From the NCBI RefSeq assembly GCF_003339525.1, contig NZ_CP031124.1:2046001-2110000 (forward strand): DNA of 64,000 nt. The letters run 5' to 3'. The position numbers and the translations under genes were made by a program. The stretch comes from Ephemeroptericola cinctiostellae. GTDB lineage: Bacteria; Pseudomonadota; Gammaproteobacteria; Burkholderiales; Burkholderiaceae. Below are positions 25,985 to 35,050 of the stretch, piece by piece; the first letter of the stretch is position 1, and the number at the start of each line of letters is the position of its first letter. The notes under the pieces are model-generated. The model saw only the letters and a program-made list of their open reading frames with translations. It did not search any database and was not told the DNA's origin.

Positions 25985-27160
25985 TCAACCCGCTGAAAAC
26001 ACTTCGCCCAATTTTTTGACACCTTCTTGAATTTTTGCAGGTGGCACGGTCACAAAAGCCAAACGCAAGGTGTTGGTTTGCGCTTCATTGGCATAAAAAG
26101 GTGTGCCAGGTACATAAGCAACATTGTGCGCAAACACTTTGTCCAACATTTTTTCAGAGTCCATGCCTTCCGGCAACGTCACCCACAAGAACATCCCACC
26201 CGCAGGTTGATTCCATGTCACGCCCTTTGGCATGTAGGCTGTCAGGGCATCCAACATGGCGTGCGCTTGGTTCTTGTAACGTTCACGAATTGATGGAATG
26301 TGTTCATCCAAAAAACCATCTTTCACCACTTCATACACCACCCGTTGGGCGATGGTTGAGGTGTGCAAATCAGTGGCTTGTTTGGCTTGCTCAAATTTTT
26401 TGGTGATTTCAATCGGCGCAATCAAGTAACCCAAGCGCAGACCGGGTGCGAGCACTTTTGAAAATGAGCCCATGTGAATCACACGCTCGGGCATGCGCGA
26501 CAACAACGATGCAGGCGGTGCTGCCTCGTACCACAATGCACCATAAGGATCGTCTTCGACCACGAGCAAATCATGTTCGCGTGCTTTTTCAACAAGGGTT
26601 TGACGGCGCTCTTCGCTCATCATTCGACCCGTTGGATTTTGAAAATTGGGCAATGCGTAGAGAAACTTCGCATCTTTCGTCACCTCCGCAGTCAAAGCCT
26701 CTGGAATCAAACCATGCTCATCTGAATCCACTGACACGTATGCTGGATCAAACATCGAAAAAGCCTGTAACGCCCCCAAATAAGTCGGCGTTTCAACCAA
26801 AACTTTATCGTTCGGATCAATGAACACTTTGGCAATCAAATCAAGTGCTTGTTGTGACCCAGACACAATGATGACTTGATCAGGCGTGATGGTCGCACCA
26901 TTCGTGCTCATGCGATTCGCCACCCACTCACGCAAAGGTGCATAACCGTCGGTGGTGGAGTACTGTAAAGCAGACTGAGGGTCATTGTTTAACACATAAT
27001 CAAATGCAGCTTTCATCTGTGCAACAGGAAAGCTTTCAGGTGCAGGCAAACCGCCCGCGAATGAAATCACTTGAGGATTGGCAGTGACTTTTAAAATTTC
27101 ACGAATCACTGAACTTTTCAGCGCTTTAGCACGGGTGGAGAATAATTTTTCGCATTGCAT
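25985..27160 (-). CDS. PLP-dependent class I aminotransferase (LysN/MocR-like fold)
   Basis: A 391-residue fold-type I aminotransferase. FAGGLPAPESFP, LQYSTTDGYAPLREWVANRM, NFQNPTGRMM and the PLP-lysine motif GSFSKVLAPGLRLGY place it in the 2-aminoadipate/branched-chain-type group that also supplies the catalytic half of MocR regulators; substrate is not determinable. It is a free-standing enzyme without a DNA-binding domain. Several TACAGT/ACTGTA half-sites lie upstream (27271-27335), suggesting a specific regulator. GAGG occurs upstream of the ATG but is distant. Confidence 0.88.
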   Translation of the reverse strand: MQCEKLFSTRAKALKSSVIREILKVTANPQVISFAGGLPAPESFPVAQMKAAFDYVLNNDPQSALQYSTTDGYAPLREWVANRMSTNGATITPDQVIIVSGSQQALDLIAKVFIDPNDKVLVETPTYLGALQAFSMFDPAYVSVDSDEHGLIPEALTAEVTKDAKFLYALPNFQNPTGRMMSEERRQTLVEKAREHDLLVVEDDPYGALWYEAAPPASLLSRMPERVIHMGSFSKVLAPGLRLGYLIAPIEITKKFEQAKQATDLHTSTIAQRVVYEVVKDGFLDEHIPSIRERYKNQAHAMLDALTAYMPKGVTWNQPAGGMFLWVTLPEGMDSEKMLDKVFAHNVAYVPGTPFYANEAQTNTLRLAFVTVPPAKIQEGVKKLGEVFSAG

Positions 27161-27270
27161 AACGACCTCGATGTGTTTTTCAATAAATGTGTTGTGGTTG
27201 TGTCTCTGATGATGTCTTGTTGCCCATCTCGAAGAGACTTTATTTCATTGGCTTTGCTGATATCACACCT

Positions 27271-27335
27271 CAACTGTACCCTAAAAAAACAATACAGTAC
27301 CGATACAGTTAAACAAACAGTTAACAAACTGTATC
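27271..27335. promoter_or_regulatory. Cluster of TACAGT half-sites upstream of the aminotransferase
   Basis: CAACTGTACC, AATACAGTACC, GATACAGTT, ACAGTT and AACTGTATC occur within 65 bases, and GATACAGTT (27302-27310) with AACTGTATC (27327-27335) form a 9-bp inverted repeat. This looks like a multi-site operator. Spacing rules out a standard LexA box. Confidence 0.45.
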
Positions 27336-27470
27336 AACCTGCGCAACCAGCCAATTCGCCTTCAAAACCATAATTTGCCATTGTAGCGTGAATATGACCA
27401 ACAATCACCCAAAACTAAGGCAAAAGCATGAACAGGCGTTTTCATGCGGATTCATATTTTTTTCATGTTT

Positions 27471-28895
27471 TTAACGCCCCTCATCACCATCTTCTTCTGC
27501 GTTTAAAGCGGCATCAGCCAAAGCCAGTAACTGCTTACTTTTCTCAACATCCAGTTGCTCAACACCACTCAATGCTCGGTTCATTGCGCGCGTACGAACT
27601 TGAGCGGCATCGATGTTTTTCGCTGCTTTTTCCAATGTGTCTCGGGTTTTGGCAAGCACATCACCAAATTTACCAAATTCTGTTTTCACAGCACCAAGCA
27701 CTTGCCACACATCCGATGCGCGCTTTTCCATCGCCAAGGTTCTGAAACCCATGTGCAAACTGTTCAAAATCGCCATCAATGTGGTCGGTCCCGCGATGAC
27801 CACACGGTGCTCACGCTGTAAAATATCAAGCAAGCCCGCTTGCCGTGCAACCTCAGCATACAACCCCTCCGTCGGTAAAAACAAAATGGCAAAGTCGGTG
27901 GTGTGCGGTGGTGAAACGTATTTTTCAGCAATGGTTTTCGCTTCATTTCGAATCACTTTGACCAGTTCAATTCGTGCCGCTTCGACACCGTCGGCATCGG
28001 CTGCATCCTGTGCATCTTGCATGCGCTCGTATTGTTCTTTGGGGAATTTTGCATCGATCGGCAACCACACCACCTCGCCTTCAGAACGACCTGGCAATTT
28101 CAGCGCAAATTCAACCCGTGCTTGACTTTCAGGGACGGTGGCGACATTCGCAGCGTATTGTTCGGGTGTAAAAATTTGCTCAAGCAAGTTCGCCAGCTGC
28201 ATTTCACCCCATGTGCCACGTGTTTTAACATTGGTCAGCACACGCTTTAAATCGCCCACACCGCTGGCCAACGCTTGCATCTCACCCAAGCCTTTGTGAA
28301 CCTGCTCCAAGCGCTCCGACACCAGTTGAAACGATTGCCCCAGCCGCGCTTCGAGGGTGGCGTGTAATTTTTCATCAACCGTGTTGCGCATTTCATCGAG
28401 TTTTTTCGCATTATTTTGCTCAATGCTGGTCAAACGCAATTCGATGTTTTCCCGCATTTGATTCAAACGGCGCTCGGTCGTTTCATTGAGTTGCTGCAAC
28501 TGTTGCAATTGTTGTGTGGCATTCGCTGACAATTGCTGCACCAACGCTTCACGCGAGCTCACACCTTCTTGCGCTTGCGTATCACGCACGTCTTTAAGTT
28601 GTTCATTAAGCAAGGTTTGCACACGAAACAGCGATTGCGACAGCTCATCGCGCTGTTGATGGGCCAGACCACTGGCATGTTCGCGCAGATTCAAACCCTG
28701 TTCATTTTGCAGCTGATGGGTGTGTGAAAAAGAGGCATCAAGCTCTTGTAATAACAGCCCCAACGATTGATTGGCCTGCGATTCACGCGCCGCATTCCAC
28801 GTTGACAAACGTTGCCAAAGCACAATCACAACAATAAGCAGCACGGCCAATGCCGCCAATGCAATCGACAACAACACATTTAAATTAACTGTCAT
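27471..28895 (-). CDS. rmuC: RmuC family protein
   Basis: A 474-residue protein: an N-terminal membrane helix (residues 8-26), a long coiled coil with many Gln and Leu residues, then the RmuC nuclease-like domain with TRGTWGEMQLANLLEQIFTPEQY, LPIDAKFPKEQYERMQDA and TTDFAILFLPTEGLYAEVARQ. RmuC is linked to limiting DNA inversions and rearrangements; the biochemical activity is not settled. Its start overlaps the stop of the upstream haemoglobin gene by four bases, so the two are coupled. Confidence 0.93.
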   Translation of the reverse strand: MTVNLNVLLSIALAALAVLLIVVIVLWQRLSTWNAARESQANQSLGLLLQELDASFSHTHQLQNEQGLNLREHASGLAHQQRDELSQSLFRVQTLLNEQLKDVRDTQAQEGVSSREALVQQLSANATQQLQQLQQLNETTERRLNQMRENIELRLTSIEQNNAKKLDEMRNTVDEKLHATLEARLGQSFQLVSERLEQVHKGLGEMQALASGVGDLKRVLTNVKTRGTWGEMQLANLLEQIFTPEQYAANVATVPESQARVEFALKLPGRSEGEVVWLPIDAKFPKEQYERMQDAQDAADADGVEAARIELVKVIRNEAKTIAEKYVSPPHTTDFAILFLPTEGLYAEVARQAGLLDILQREHRVVIAGPTTLMAILNSLHMGFRTLAMEKRASDVWQVLGAVKTEFGKFGDVLAKTRDTLEKAAKNIDAAQVRTRAMNRALSGVEQLDVEKSKQLLALADAALNAEEDGDEGR

Positions 28896-29407
28896 GAACC
28901 GCTTTCCACACCATATTGTTCGGTGATTTGATGTAGTTTTTGCTTCACCGCAGGCGAAAAAATGCCCGACTGCTGGGGCATTTGCGGCACACCTTCCACC
29001 GCATCATGCTGATTGCGCATCCATTCGGCGGTGTTGTAAAACGATTCGATTAAACGGGCATATAAATCATCGGGCACTTGAATCTCGCGCATGGCCTGTG
29101 CCATACAGGCCACCCATTGATCACGTTCAACCACACCGATTTTGAAGGGCATGTGGCGTTGGCGCAGGCGTGGATGCCCATGTTGTTCAATGTAAAGTTG
29201 GGGGCCACCCAGCCATCCCGTTAAAAAAAGATAGAGCTTTTCACGTGCTTCAATTAGATCAGCACCGTGTACTGCACGTAAAGCAGTGTATTTCGGCTCT
29301 AAATCCATCAAATCGTAAAATCGTGTGGATAATTCACGCACGCGTGTCGAGCCACCCAACCAGTCGTAAGCGGTTTCGTATTTGAGAGGAGAATTGTGTT
29401 CAATCAT
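28892..29407 (-). CDS. Group 2 truncated haemoglobin
   Basis: A 171-residue protein of the trHb2 (HbO) group. YDLMDLEPKYTALRAVHGADLIEAREKLYLFLTGWLGGPQLY, then YIEQHGHPRLRQRHMPF containing the proximal histidine in RQRHMPF, and ERDQWVACM are diagnostic. These bind O2 or NO in the cytoplasm and may help in nitrosative or oxygen sensing. About 35 extra C-terminal residues (QMPQQSGIFSPAVKQ) lie beyond the globin fold. GAGGAGAATT precedes the ATG, a good binding site. The stop overlaps the rmuC start. Confidence 0.93.
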   Translation of the reverse strand: MIEHNSPLKYETAYDWLGGSTRVRELSTRFYDLMDLEPKYTALRAVHGADLIEAREKLYLFLTGWLGGPQLYIEQHGHPRLRQRHMPFKIGVVERDQWVACMAQAMREIQVPDDLYARLIESFYNTAEWMRNQHDAVEGVPQMPQQSGIFSPAVKQKLHQITEQYGVESGS

Positions 29408-29518
29408 GGTGATGTGTATGGTGTTGTATTTAAACCATCATGATAGCAAAATTCCCATGGGCTCATGCTGCAACCACAGGGCAAGGCTTTTCATTTCCCC
29501 ACAGTTCAGCCTTTATTA

Positions 29519-30172
29519 TCAATATTCTGCTAGTTTTTTGATGTCCTTTATCTCCAACGTGCGAAGGGGATAGCCTTTAAGTGTGGCATGAATCATGGCA
29601 ATGCCCACCTCTCTTAAAGTGAGAATGCTTTTCGGCGAAAAAAGTTGAATGGTTTGAGCAGCTATTTGATACAGTCGTTTGCTGTTTCGCTGCCCTTTCA
29701 CTGGCAGCATGGCGCCAGGGCGAAAATTGTATTGCTTCTTAAAAGGCAATCGACCCAATGCATTCTCCGTTTTGCCTTTTACACGCGCCCACATGGTACG
29801 GCCAATTTCTGTGCTGTCCGTGTTCTGCCCTGACACAAAAATAAACACCATGCTCGGATTAACCTCAACGAGTGTTTCCGCAAAATGCAATGTGGTGTCG
29901 AAAGTGATTTCAGCATATTCCTTTTCGCTCAATCCAACTGAACTGATGCCTGCACAATAAAAACATGCGTCGTAGCCTTTGATCTGCTCCGCAAACGATT
30001 TTATTTGAAAAAAATCGGGAACAATCAGTTCTTTCAGCTTTGGGTGCTTCAACTCATAATGCTTGCGATTGACCATAAGCACCTCATCCACGGCTTGGTT
30101 GCTCAAACATTCAAACAACACCCCCTCACCGACCATACCCGTGCTGCCTGTTAATATAATTTTCAGCCCCAT
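29519..30172 (-). CDS. NAD(P)-binding epimerase-like protein
   Basis: A 217-residue Rossmann-fold protein resembling TIP30/HTATIP2 and other atypical short-chain dehydrogenase/epimerases. The nucleotide-binding motif is IILTGSTGMVGEGVLFECL near the N-terminus; YDACFYCAGISSVG and YNFRPGAMLPVKG follow. No substrate is assigned. It is the last gene of a minus-strand group led by EVE and MarR genes, separated from the SRPBCC gene by 127 bases. It is AT-rich compared with neighbours, and such genes are also common in Bacteroidetes, so transfer is possible but unproven. Confidence 0.78.
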   Translation of the reverse strand: MGLKIILTGSTGMVGEGVLFECLSNQAVDEVLMVNRKHYELKHPKLKELIVPDFFQIKSFAEQIKGYDACFYCAGISSVGLSEKEYAEITFDTTLHFAETLVEVNPSMVFIFVSGQNTDSTEIGRTMWARVKGKTENALGRLPFKKQYNFRPGAMLPVKGQRNSKRLYQIAAQTIQLFSPKSILTLREVGIAMIHATLKGYPLRTLEIKDIKKLAEY

Positions 30173-30299
30173 TTTTTAACCCTTAACCATGAAATGTAGA
30201 AAATAAGTCAAACACTTGCTTGCAAATACAGCTCAGTAAAACACCTTACACTTTGTGGTGACAAGTGCATTGGTTTTGTCTTATGCGACTGAGTTTTAA

Positions 30300-30734
30300 T
30301 TAAACCTTATGCTGCTGTGTTATCAAAACTCTGGCAATCATGGCATCTGTCTGTAAAGGCAATCCAGCAACCACACCCTCTGCAACAATTTTTCGCCACA
30401 CCCATGACAATATACCATTCATGTTGATGGTGGTTTTGACTTCGATGCCATCGGCATGTGCAATCAACTCATGGTTATCACGCATGGTCGCCCCAAAAAA
30501 TGACGTCACCATGATGAAATTTTTGTTCGGATTGACCTCTGGCAAACCCAAAACCAAACGGGGTCCGCCTTTGGGTTTAAAGACAAATGAATTTCCAGTT
30601 TCAAATGCACCTTCAATTTTTGCAAATTCAATGTTATCTTTCCATGTGTGCCATTGATTGACGTCAGACCACACGGCCCATAAGGCTTCAAGCGATGTGT
30701 TTCTCACAATGGTACTGTATGAACGTGTCCACAT
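30300..30734 (-). CDS. SRPBCC family protein
   Basis: A 144-residue START/SRPBCC-fold protein with the motif LEALWAVWSDVNQWHTWKDNIEFAK and a later GNSFVFKPKGGP and DNHELIAHADGIEVKTTI. It probably binds a hydrophobic ligand; similar proteins are annotated polyketide cyclase/dehydrase. Its start lies three bases after the MarR stop, so the pair is cotranscribed. Such MarR-SRPBCC pairs suggest ligand-responsive control, an inference. Confidence 0.78.
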   Translation of the reverse strand: MWTRSYSTIVRNTSLEALWAVWSDVNQWHTWKDNIEFAKIEGAFETGNSFVFKPKGGPRLVLGLPEVNPNKNFIMVTSFFGATMRDNHELIAHADGIEVKTTINMNGILSWVWRKIVAEGVVAGLPLQTDAMIARVLITQQHKV

Positions 30735-30737
30735 ATT

Positions 30738-31187
30738 TTAACCCTCCTGCTGTATTAAAAGATTCAAAAAGCCATTTAACTGGGTTTGCTGCTCACCCAC
30801 AATACTGAAAAATTGTGCATCAATCTGCTCAACCACAGGGATCACCGCCATTGCCTTCGCAATGCCCGCTTCTGTTAAGCCCACTACTTTTGCTCGGGTA
30901 TCGGTGGGATGCTCACGCCGCTCAAGCAATCCACGTGCTTGCAGTGCACGCAACACCTGAGAAGTCATCATCACATCCAATTTGGCATGGCGCGCAAGAC
31001 GGATTTGTGTGATATTTTCTTCTCTTTGCATCAACCACAACAGGCTGGCGAGCAAAGCAAATTGCACTTGTGTCAGCTCATGTGGACGCAATGCGGCGGT
31101 GATTTGACGTTGCCATATCGCATGCACTTGCCACAGCAAAAAACCCGTTGATGCATCGGCATCGTTCTTAAAAGGCTGTTGAGTCAT
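30738..31187 (-). CDS. MarR-family transcriptional regulator
   Basis: A 149-residue winged-helix regulator. LTQVQFALLASLLWL starts the domain; IRLARHAKLDVMMTSQVLRALQARGLLERREHPTDTRAKVVGLTEAG is the recognition helix and wing (DTRAK). The ATG at 31187 follows GGGAGGAGTGAC, an excellent binding site; the frame's upstream extension is rejected. It likely represses its own operon and the neighbouring SRPBCC and epimerase genes; the inducer is unknown. It overlaps nothing but starts one base after the EVE stop. Confidence 0.9.
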   Translation of the reverse strand: MTQQPFKNDADASTGFLLWQVHAIWQRQITAALRPHELTQVQFALLASLLWLMQREENITQIRLARHAKLDVMMTSQVLRALQARGLLERREHPTDTRAKVVGLTEAGIAKAMAVIPVVEQIDAQFFSIVGEQQTQLNGFLNLLIQQEG

Positions 31188-31188
31188 G

Positions 31189-31620
31189 TCACTCCTCCCA
31201 ATGCGCGCACATCGCCGCAGCGATACACAAAAAATCATCACGGCAAATTTCAAAATGCCCCGTGCGAAATGGATAACCCCAATGTTTGATGTCTTTGATG
31301 AAAGACAAATGGGGCAACAGCGGCTGAATGGCTGTGGGCTGCGCGGGCAAATACGCGATATCACGGCGAAAAGGCACAAACGATTCACTCATGGCGAACT
31401 CATACGCCGCCTCACCCACCACCCGCCCAATCGCAGTGAATTGTTGCAAGGGCAGCCCATCGCTCATGTCCGTTTTGGGTGAGTAGTAAATTAAACCATC
31501 ATCCACTTTCATGCGCTTAAGGGGCGCTGCCTTACCGTGGCACAACTGCGCAAAACCGCCAGCAACGCCACGTTGGACATGAGACTGCGACACAACACCG
31601 ATCCAATATCGAGACACCAT
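31189..31620 (-). CDS. EVE domain protein
   Basis: A 143-residue EVE (UPF0310) protein. The opening SRYWIGVVSQSHVQRGVAGGFAQLCHGK with AAPLKRMKVDDGLIYYSPK and the later FVPFRRDIAYL fit this family, related to PUA and YTH folds that bind modified bases. EVE domains occur in nucleic-acid defence and RNA modification contexts; function here is unknown. Two ATGs (31623 and 31620) fit; GAGGTG is better placed for 31620. First gene of the minus-strand set with marR. Confidence 0.85.
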   Translation of the reverse strand: MVSRYWIGVVSQSHVQRGVAGGFAQLCHGKAAPLKRMKVDDGLIYYSPKTDMSDGLPLQQFTAIGRVVGEAAYEFAMSESFVPFRRDIAYLPAQPTAIQPLLPHLSFIKDIKHWGYPFRTGHFEICRDDFLCIAAAMCAHWEE

Positions 31621-31807
31621 CATTCACCTCTACAAGAATTTAATATTCATGCATATTATATTTAATTTTATTAAATTGCAATCTTTTTTAATGCCACTGA
31701 TCAAATATGATCGTGCTGCTATGGTCAACCCGATGCGCCGTTACGGCCCGCCTTGCAATTTCCTGTGCACGGAGATGCCATCTCAAACACGACATGACAA
31801 AACAGAT

Positions 31808-31862
31808 GTGGTTCTCACCATAACCATAACAACCCATGTTTTATGGTTATGGTGAGAACCAC
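31808..31862. repeat. Perfect 22-bp inverted repeat, 11-base loop
   Basis: The arms at 31808-31829 and 31841-31862 are fully complementary; within each arm the sequence CCATAACCATAA is a short internal repeat. No T tract follows on either strand, so it does not look like an ordinary terminator. It lies in the 376-base gap between the EVE gene and hutI, which holds no gene. I saw no second copy in the window. Confidence 0.9.
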
Positions 31863-31892
31863 AATAGAATGCAATGTTTGTCAACGCCATAA

Positions 31893-31922
31893 AATAAAGC
31901 GACCCATTCAAGTCGCTTTATT
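31893..31922 (-). terminator. Terminator downstream of the hut operon
   Basis: AATAAAGCGAC (31893-31903) pairs perfectly with GTCGCTTTATT (31912-31922) around eight bases. It lies about 75 bases beyond the hutI stop in the minus direction. Confidence 0.85.
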
Positions 31923-31996
31923 GAGGTACAACACAGATGTTCACAAACAATCTAAACCGCTGATTTATTTTAACAAAATGGCTTGATCGAATGTTT

Positions 31997-33235
31997 TTAA
32001 ATCAACCGTCCCGCCTTGACCACACCCGCACACATGTTCTGCCCCATCGCATACGCCAAATCTGCGGGTCGATCAATCTGCCACAAAGCCAAATCAGCCA
32101 TTTGACCCACAGCCAGCTGCCCCACACGATCATGCAGCCCCAAAGCCCGCGCTGCGTGCACCGTCGTGCCTGCAAGGGCTTCTTGTGGGGTCATTTTGAA
32201 CATGGTGCACGCCATGTTCATCGCCAGCAACAACGAGGTCATGGGCGAAGTACCGGGATTACAATCAGTGGACACCGCCATCGGCACGCCGGCTTCACGC
32301 AAGGCTTGCACAGGTGGCAACTTGGTTTCACGCAAGAAATAATATGCACCGGGCAATAGAACCGCCACCGTGCCATGCGCAGCCATCGCGGTGATGCCTG
32401 CATCACTTAAATGCTCCAAATGGTCGGCGGATAAACCGTTGAAACGCCCCACCAAAGCCGCACCATTTTGATCCGACAATTGCTCTGCATGCAGCTTAAC
32501 AGGCAAATTCAATTGGGCAGCCGCTTTAAACACGCGTTCCGTTTGCGTTGCACTAAAGCCGATGTTTTCACAAAAAGCATCCACCGCATCAACCAAACCT
32601 TCGGCATGCAATGCAGGCAACATGACCTCGCACACATGCGTGACATAATCATCGGCACGGCCTTTGTATTCAAGCGGCACAGCATGTGCGCCCAGAAAAG
32701 TGGTGCGCACGGTGACGGGCAAAGCGTCCCCGATGTGTCGCGCGACGCGCAGCATTTTGGCCTCGGTTTCAAGGTCTAAGCCATAACCTGATTTGATTTC
32801 TAAAGTCGTTACGCCTTCGGCCAAAAGCCGTTTCACACGAGGTAAAGACTGCGCCAGCAGGTCATCAAAACTCGCAGCGCGCGTTGCATTGACCGTGGAC
32901 AAAATCCCGCCGCCTGCGCGCGCAATGGCTTCATAAGCCACGCCATTGAGCCGTGCCTCAAACTCATTGCTGCGGTTGCCGGCATAAACGATGTGGCTGT
33001 GACAGTCAATCAAGCCTGGGGTCAGCCATGCGCCTTGCCCATCGTGTGTTTCTGTGGCTTGAGCCCCAGCAGGCACATCTTTTTCGGCACCCAGCCATGC
33101 AATTTGACCATTTTTCACAGCCAAAGCACCGTTCAAAATTTCGCCATAACCCGCGCTACCATCGGTCATGGTCGCCAAGTGCACGTTGCGCCAAAGCGCG
33201 TCCCAGTGGGGTGTATTGTCCATCGTATGTTCCAT
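31997..33235 (-). CDS. hutI: Imidazolonepropionase
   Basis: A 412-residue amidohydrolase that opens 4-imidazolone-5-propanoate to N-formimidoyl-L-glutamate in histidine breakdown. The metal site is [24 protein letters not shown] (HxH) and later [12 protein letters not shown] and [10 protein letters not shown]. It is the last hut gene: its ATG follows the hutD stop (TAAAATG). A second ATG four codons in (33223) is slightly better served by GGAAC; either is possible. Usual family length is about 400-410. Confidence 0.95.
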   Translation of the reverse strand: MEHTMDNTPHWDALWRNVHLATMTDGSAGYGEILNGALAVKNGQIAWLGAEKDVPAGAQATETHDGQGAWLTPGLIDCHSHIVYAGNRSNEFEARLNGVAYEAIARAGGGILSTVNATRAASFDDLLAQSLPRVKRLLAEGVTTLEIKSGYGLDLETEAKMLRVARHIGDALPVTVRTTFLGAHAVPLEYKGRADDYVTHVCEVMLPALHAEGLVDAVDAFCENIGFSATQTERVFKAAAQLNLPVKLHAEQLSDQNGAALVGRFNGLSADHLEHLSDAGITAMAAHGTVAVLLPGAYYFLRETKLPPVQALREAGVPMAVSTDCNPGTSPMTSLLLAMNMACTMFKMTPQEALAGTTVHAARALGLHDRVGQLAVGQMADLALWQIDRPADLAYAMGQNMCAGVVKAGRLI

Positions 33236-33236
33236 T

Positions 33237-33848
33237 TTATGTTCGTCGCTTCAAATGCACCGCGTACACTGTTGCTCGGCCTTCTGATTTAAGTGCAATG
33301 CGACCTGACTCAACATCAGCCAATTCACTACCGCTTGATTCAATACGCAACAACTCATGTCGAGCCAAAAACACGTTCGCATCGTCGGTCATGCACTCAA
33401 TGACATCGCCATCGGCGTGATAAATCAGCAGTAAGTCTGATTGTGTGTGCAAGTTCAAAGCCCGATCAAATGTGTGTGTTTCCAAAACATGCAGCCAACG
33501 GCCGCGACGCGTCATCACATTAAAATCAGTGATCGCCCCATTCAACAAGCCCGCATGCACATGATCCTCACCCACAAAGTTCAAAACCTGTGATTCAGGT
33601 GTTAAAGTCAAGGTCACTTGCTGGTTAAAGTTCAAATTCATGCCCGCGCCTGACATGATCAGTAGCGAACGATCCACTTCAGGAAAGATTGAAAAATCAC
33701 CATCGGCCTGAACCGTTGCGCAACTGATGCGCCAATCAAAATCATCCAAACCTGCACCAGCAGGTTCAACCAGCAGCTCTGTCGTACTGCCTTGACCATT
33801 TCGCCACGGCATGATGCGATGGTCATCGGGTGTTATTTTTTGCATCAT
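33237..33848 (-). CDS. hutD: HutD family protein
   Basis: A 203-residue cupin-like protein of the HutD (DUF886) family. [20 protein letters not shown] and [31 protein letters not shown] are the family hallmark. In Pseudomonas HutD limits hut expression, perhaps by sensing urocanate-related effectors. It overlaps the hutG stop by one base (TAATG) and abuts hutI, so all are in one transcript. Confidence 0.93.
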   Translation of the reverse strand: MMQKITPDDHRIMPWRNGQGSTTELLVEPAGAGLDDFDWRISCATVQADGDFSIFPEVDRSLLIMSGAGMNLNFNQQVTLTLTPESQVLNFVGEDHVHAGLLNGAITDFNVMTRRGRWLHVLETHTFDRALNLHTQSDLLLIYHADGDVIECMTDDANVFLARHELLRIESSGSELADVESGRIALKSEGRATVYAVHLKRRT

Positions 33849-34810
33849 TACATTAACCGCGCCACAGCATTGGCCAAACGTGCCACCAAACGCGCCGCCG
33901 TACGTGCGCCATGCTGATCGACATCGTATATGGGATTGAACTCCGCCAAATCCGCCACACGCAACTTACCTGAAGCCACCACAGCCTCCAAAACCGCCTC
34001 AACCACGCTCAACGCCACACCGCAAGCCGCAGGTGCAGACACCGCAGGCATCACCGCCGCGGGCAAGACATCCAAATCAATTGTGAAGTACACGTGATCG
34101 ACGTTCGCTAAAAAATCATGCAGCACGTTCAAAGTGTCATTTAACTGGACAACCCCCATGTCATCGTCCAATCGCCACGTCACACCAAGCTCATCAGCAC
34201 GTTTGAACAACGCTGCTGTATTTGCAAAACGGCTCACGCCAAGGCAACAGTAATTAAAATCCCAACCCCGTGCGGCACAATCGTCGGCAATTTGACGAAA
34301 AGGCGTGCCTGAACTGCCTTGTGCATTTTCATTCAACCTCAAATCAAAATGCGCATCCAAATTCACAATGCCGATGCGCGGCTGTTCAAGCGTGCTCAAA
34401 TGTTGCGCCAATCCACCAAACGTACCATACGCAATTTCATGACCGCCACCCATGACAATCGGAAAAGCGCGCCGCTGCAACAGCTCTGCCACGACAGCAG
34501 ACAACTGCGCCTGCGCCGCCTCCATCGCATCACCCTCGCACGACACATTGCCCACATCCACCAGCTGCTTGGCTTCATGCACAGGCATGCCGCCAAGCAT
34601 CGCCCGCAACGCATCCGCCCCTTGTGCCGCGCCAACACGCCCATGGTTACGCGCCACGCCTGCATCACAGTTGAAACCGACCAATGCAATCGATTGACTC
34701 AAATTATCGACTTGCGGGCGTTGCATGCGTTGATGCCAGCGCGTGCCCAGCTCACCTTCAACCGCATCCACGCGACCTTGCCATCGCCAAGTATTGTTTA
34801 ATGAGTTCAT
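33848..34810 (-). CDS. hutG: Formimidoylglutamase
   Basis: A 320-residue ureohydrolase-fold enzyme giving glutamate and formamide from formimidoylglutamate. Manganese motifs are PIVMGGGHEIAYG, IVNLDAHFDLR and YFTIDLDVLPAAVMPAVSAP. Presence of hutG without hutF means the four-enzyme (formamide-releasing) pathway. GGAG lies five bases before the ATG at 34810; a GTG two codons upstream is rejected. Overlaps hutD by one base. Confidence 0.95.
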   Translation of the reverse strand: MNSLNNTWRWQGRVDAVEGELGTRWHQRMQRPQVDNLSQSIALVGFNCDAGVARNHGRVGAAQGADALRAMLGGMPVHEAKQLVDVGNVSCEGDAMEAAQAQLSAVVAELLQRRAFPIVMGGGHEIAYGTFGGLAQHLSTLEQPRIGIVNLDAHFDLRLNENAQGSSGTPFRQIADDCAARGWDFNYCCLGVSRFANTAALFKRADELGVTWRLDDDMGVVQLNDTLNVLHDFLANVDHVYFTIDLDVLPAAVMPAVSAPAACGVALSVVEAVLEAVVASGKLRVADLAEFNPIYDVDQHGARTAARLVARLANAVARLM

Positions 34811-34934
34811 AAACACTCCAAATTTAGGAGAACATTTTCGTAAGGGCAGCCTGTCTCAAGCCACCGTTTGTGAAACACACACTGAAACACACACCACGCC
34901 CACACTGGATTGGTCATGGGAACGGGTGAATCAG

Positions 34935-34970
34935 CCACCCTGCATGAAGGGTGGTCTGTAACAAACCACC
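34935..34970. promoter_or_regulatory. Two mutually exclusive hairpins between hutH and hutG
   Basis: CCACCCT (34935-34941) can pair with AGGGTGG (34948-34954), or GGTGGT (34950-34955) can pair with ACCACC (34965-34970); the second arm of the first overlaps the first arm of the second. They lie in the 240-base hutH-hutG spacer, which has no gene, and could adjust downstream expression or stability. A GCATTTTTTT/AAAAAATGC palindrome follows at 34985. Confidence 0.45.
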
Positions 34971-35050
34971 CCACACCGCATGTGGCATTTTTTTAAAAAA
35001 TGCAGAAAAGTAATTTTAGTGTTTCAGTATTTTTTACATTCAGTATTTTT

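Noticed and set aside
27271..27335. A LexA (SOS) box
   Set aside because: CTGT and ACAG are spaced 16 bases or otherwise wrong; the LexA spacing is eight.
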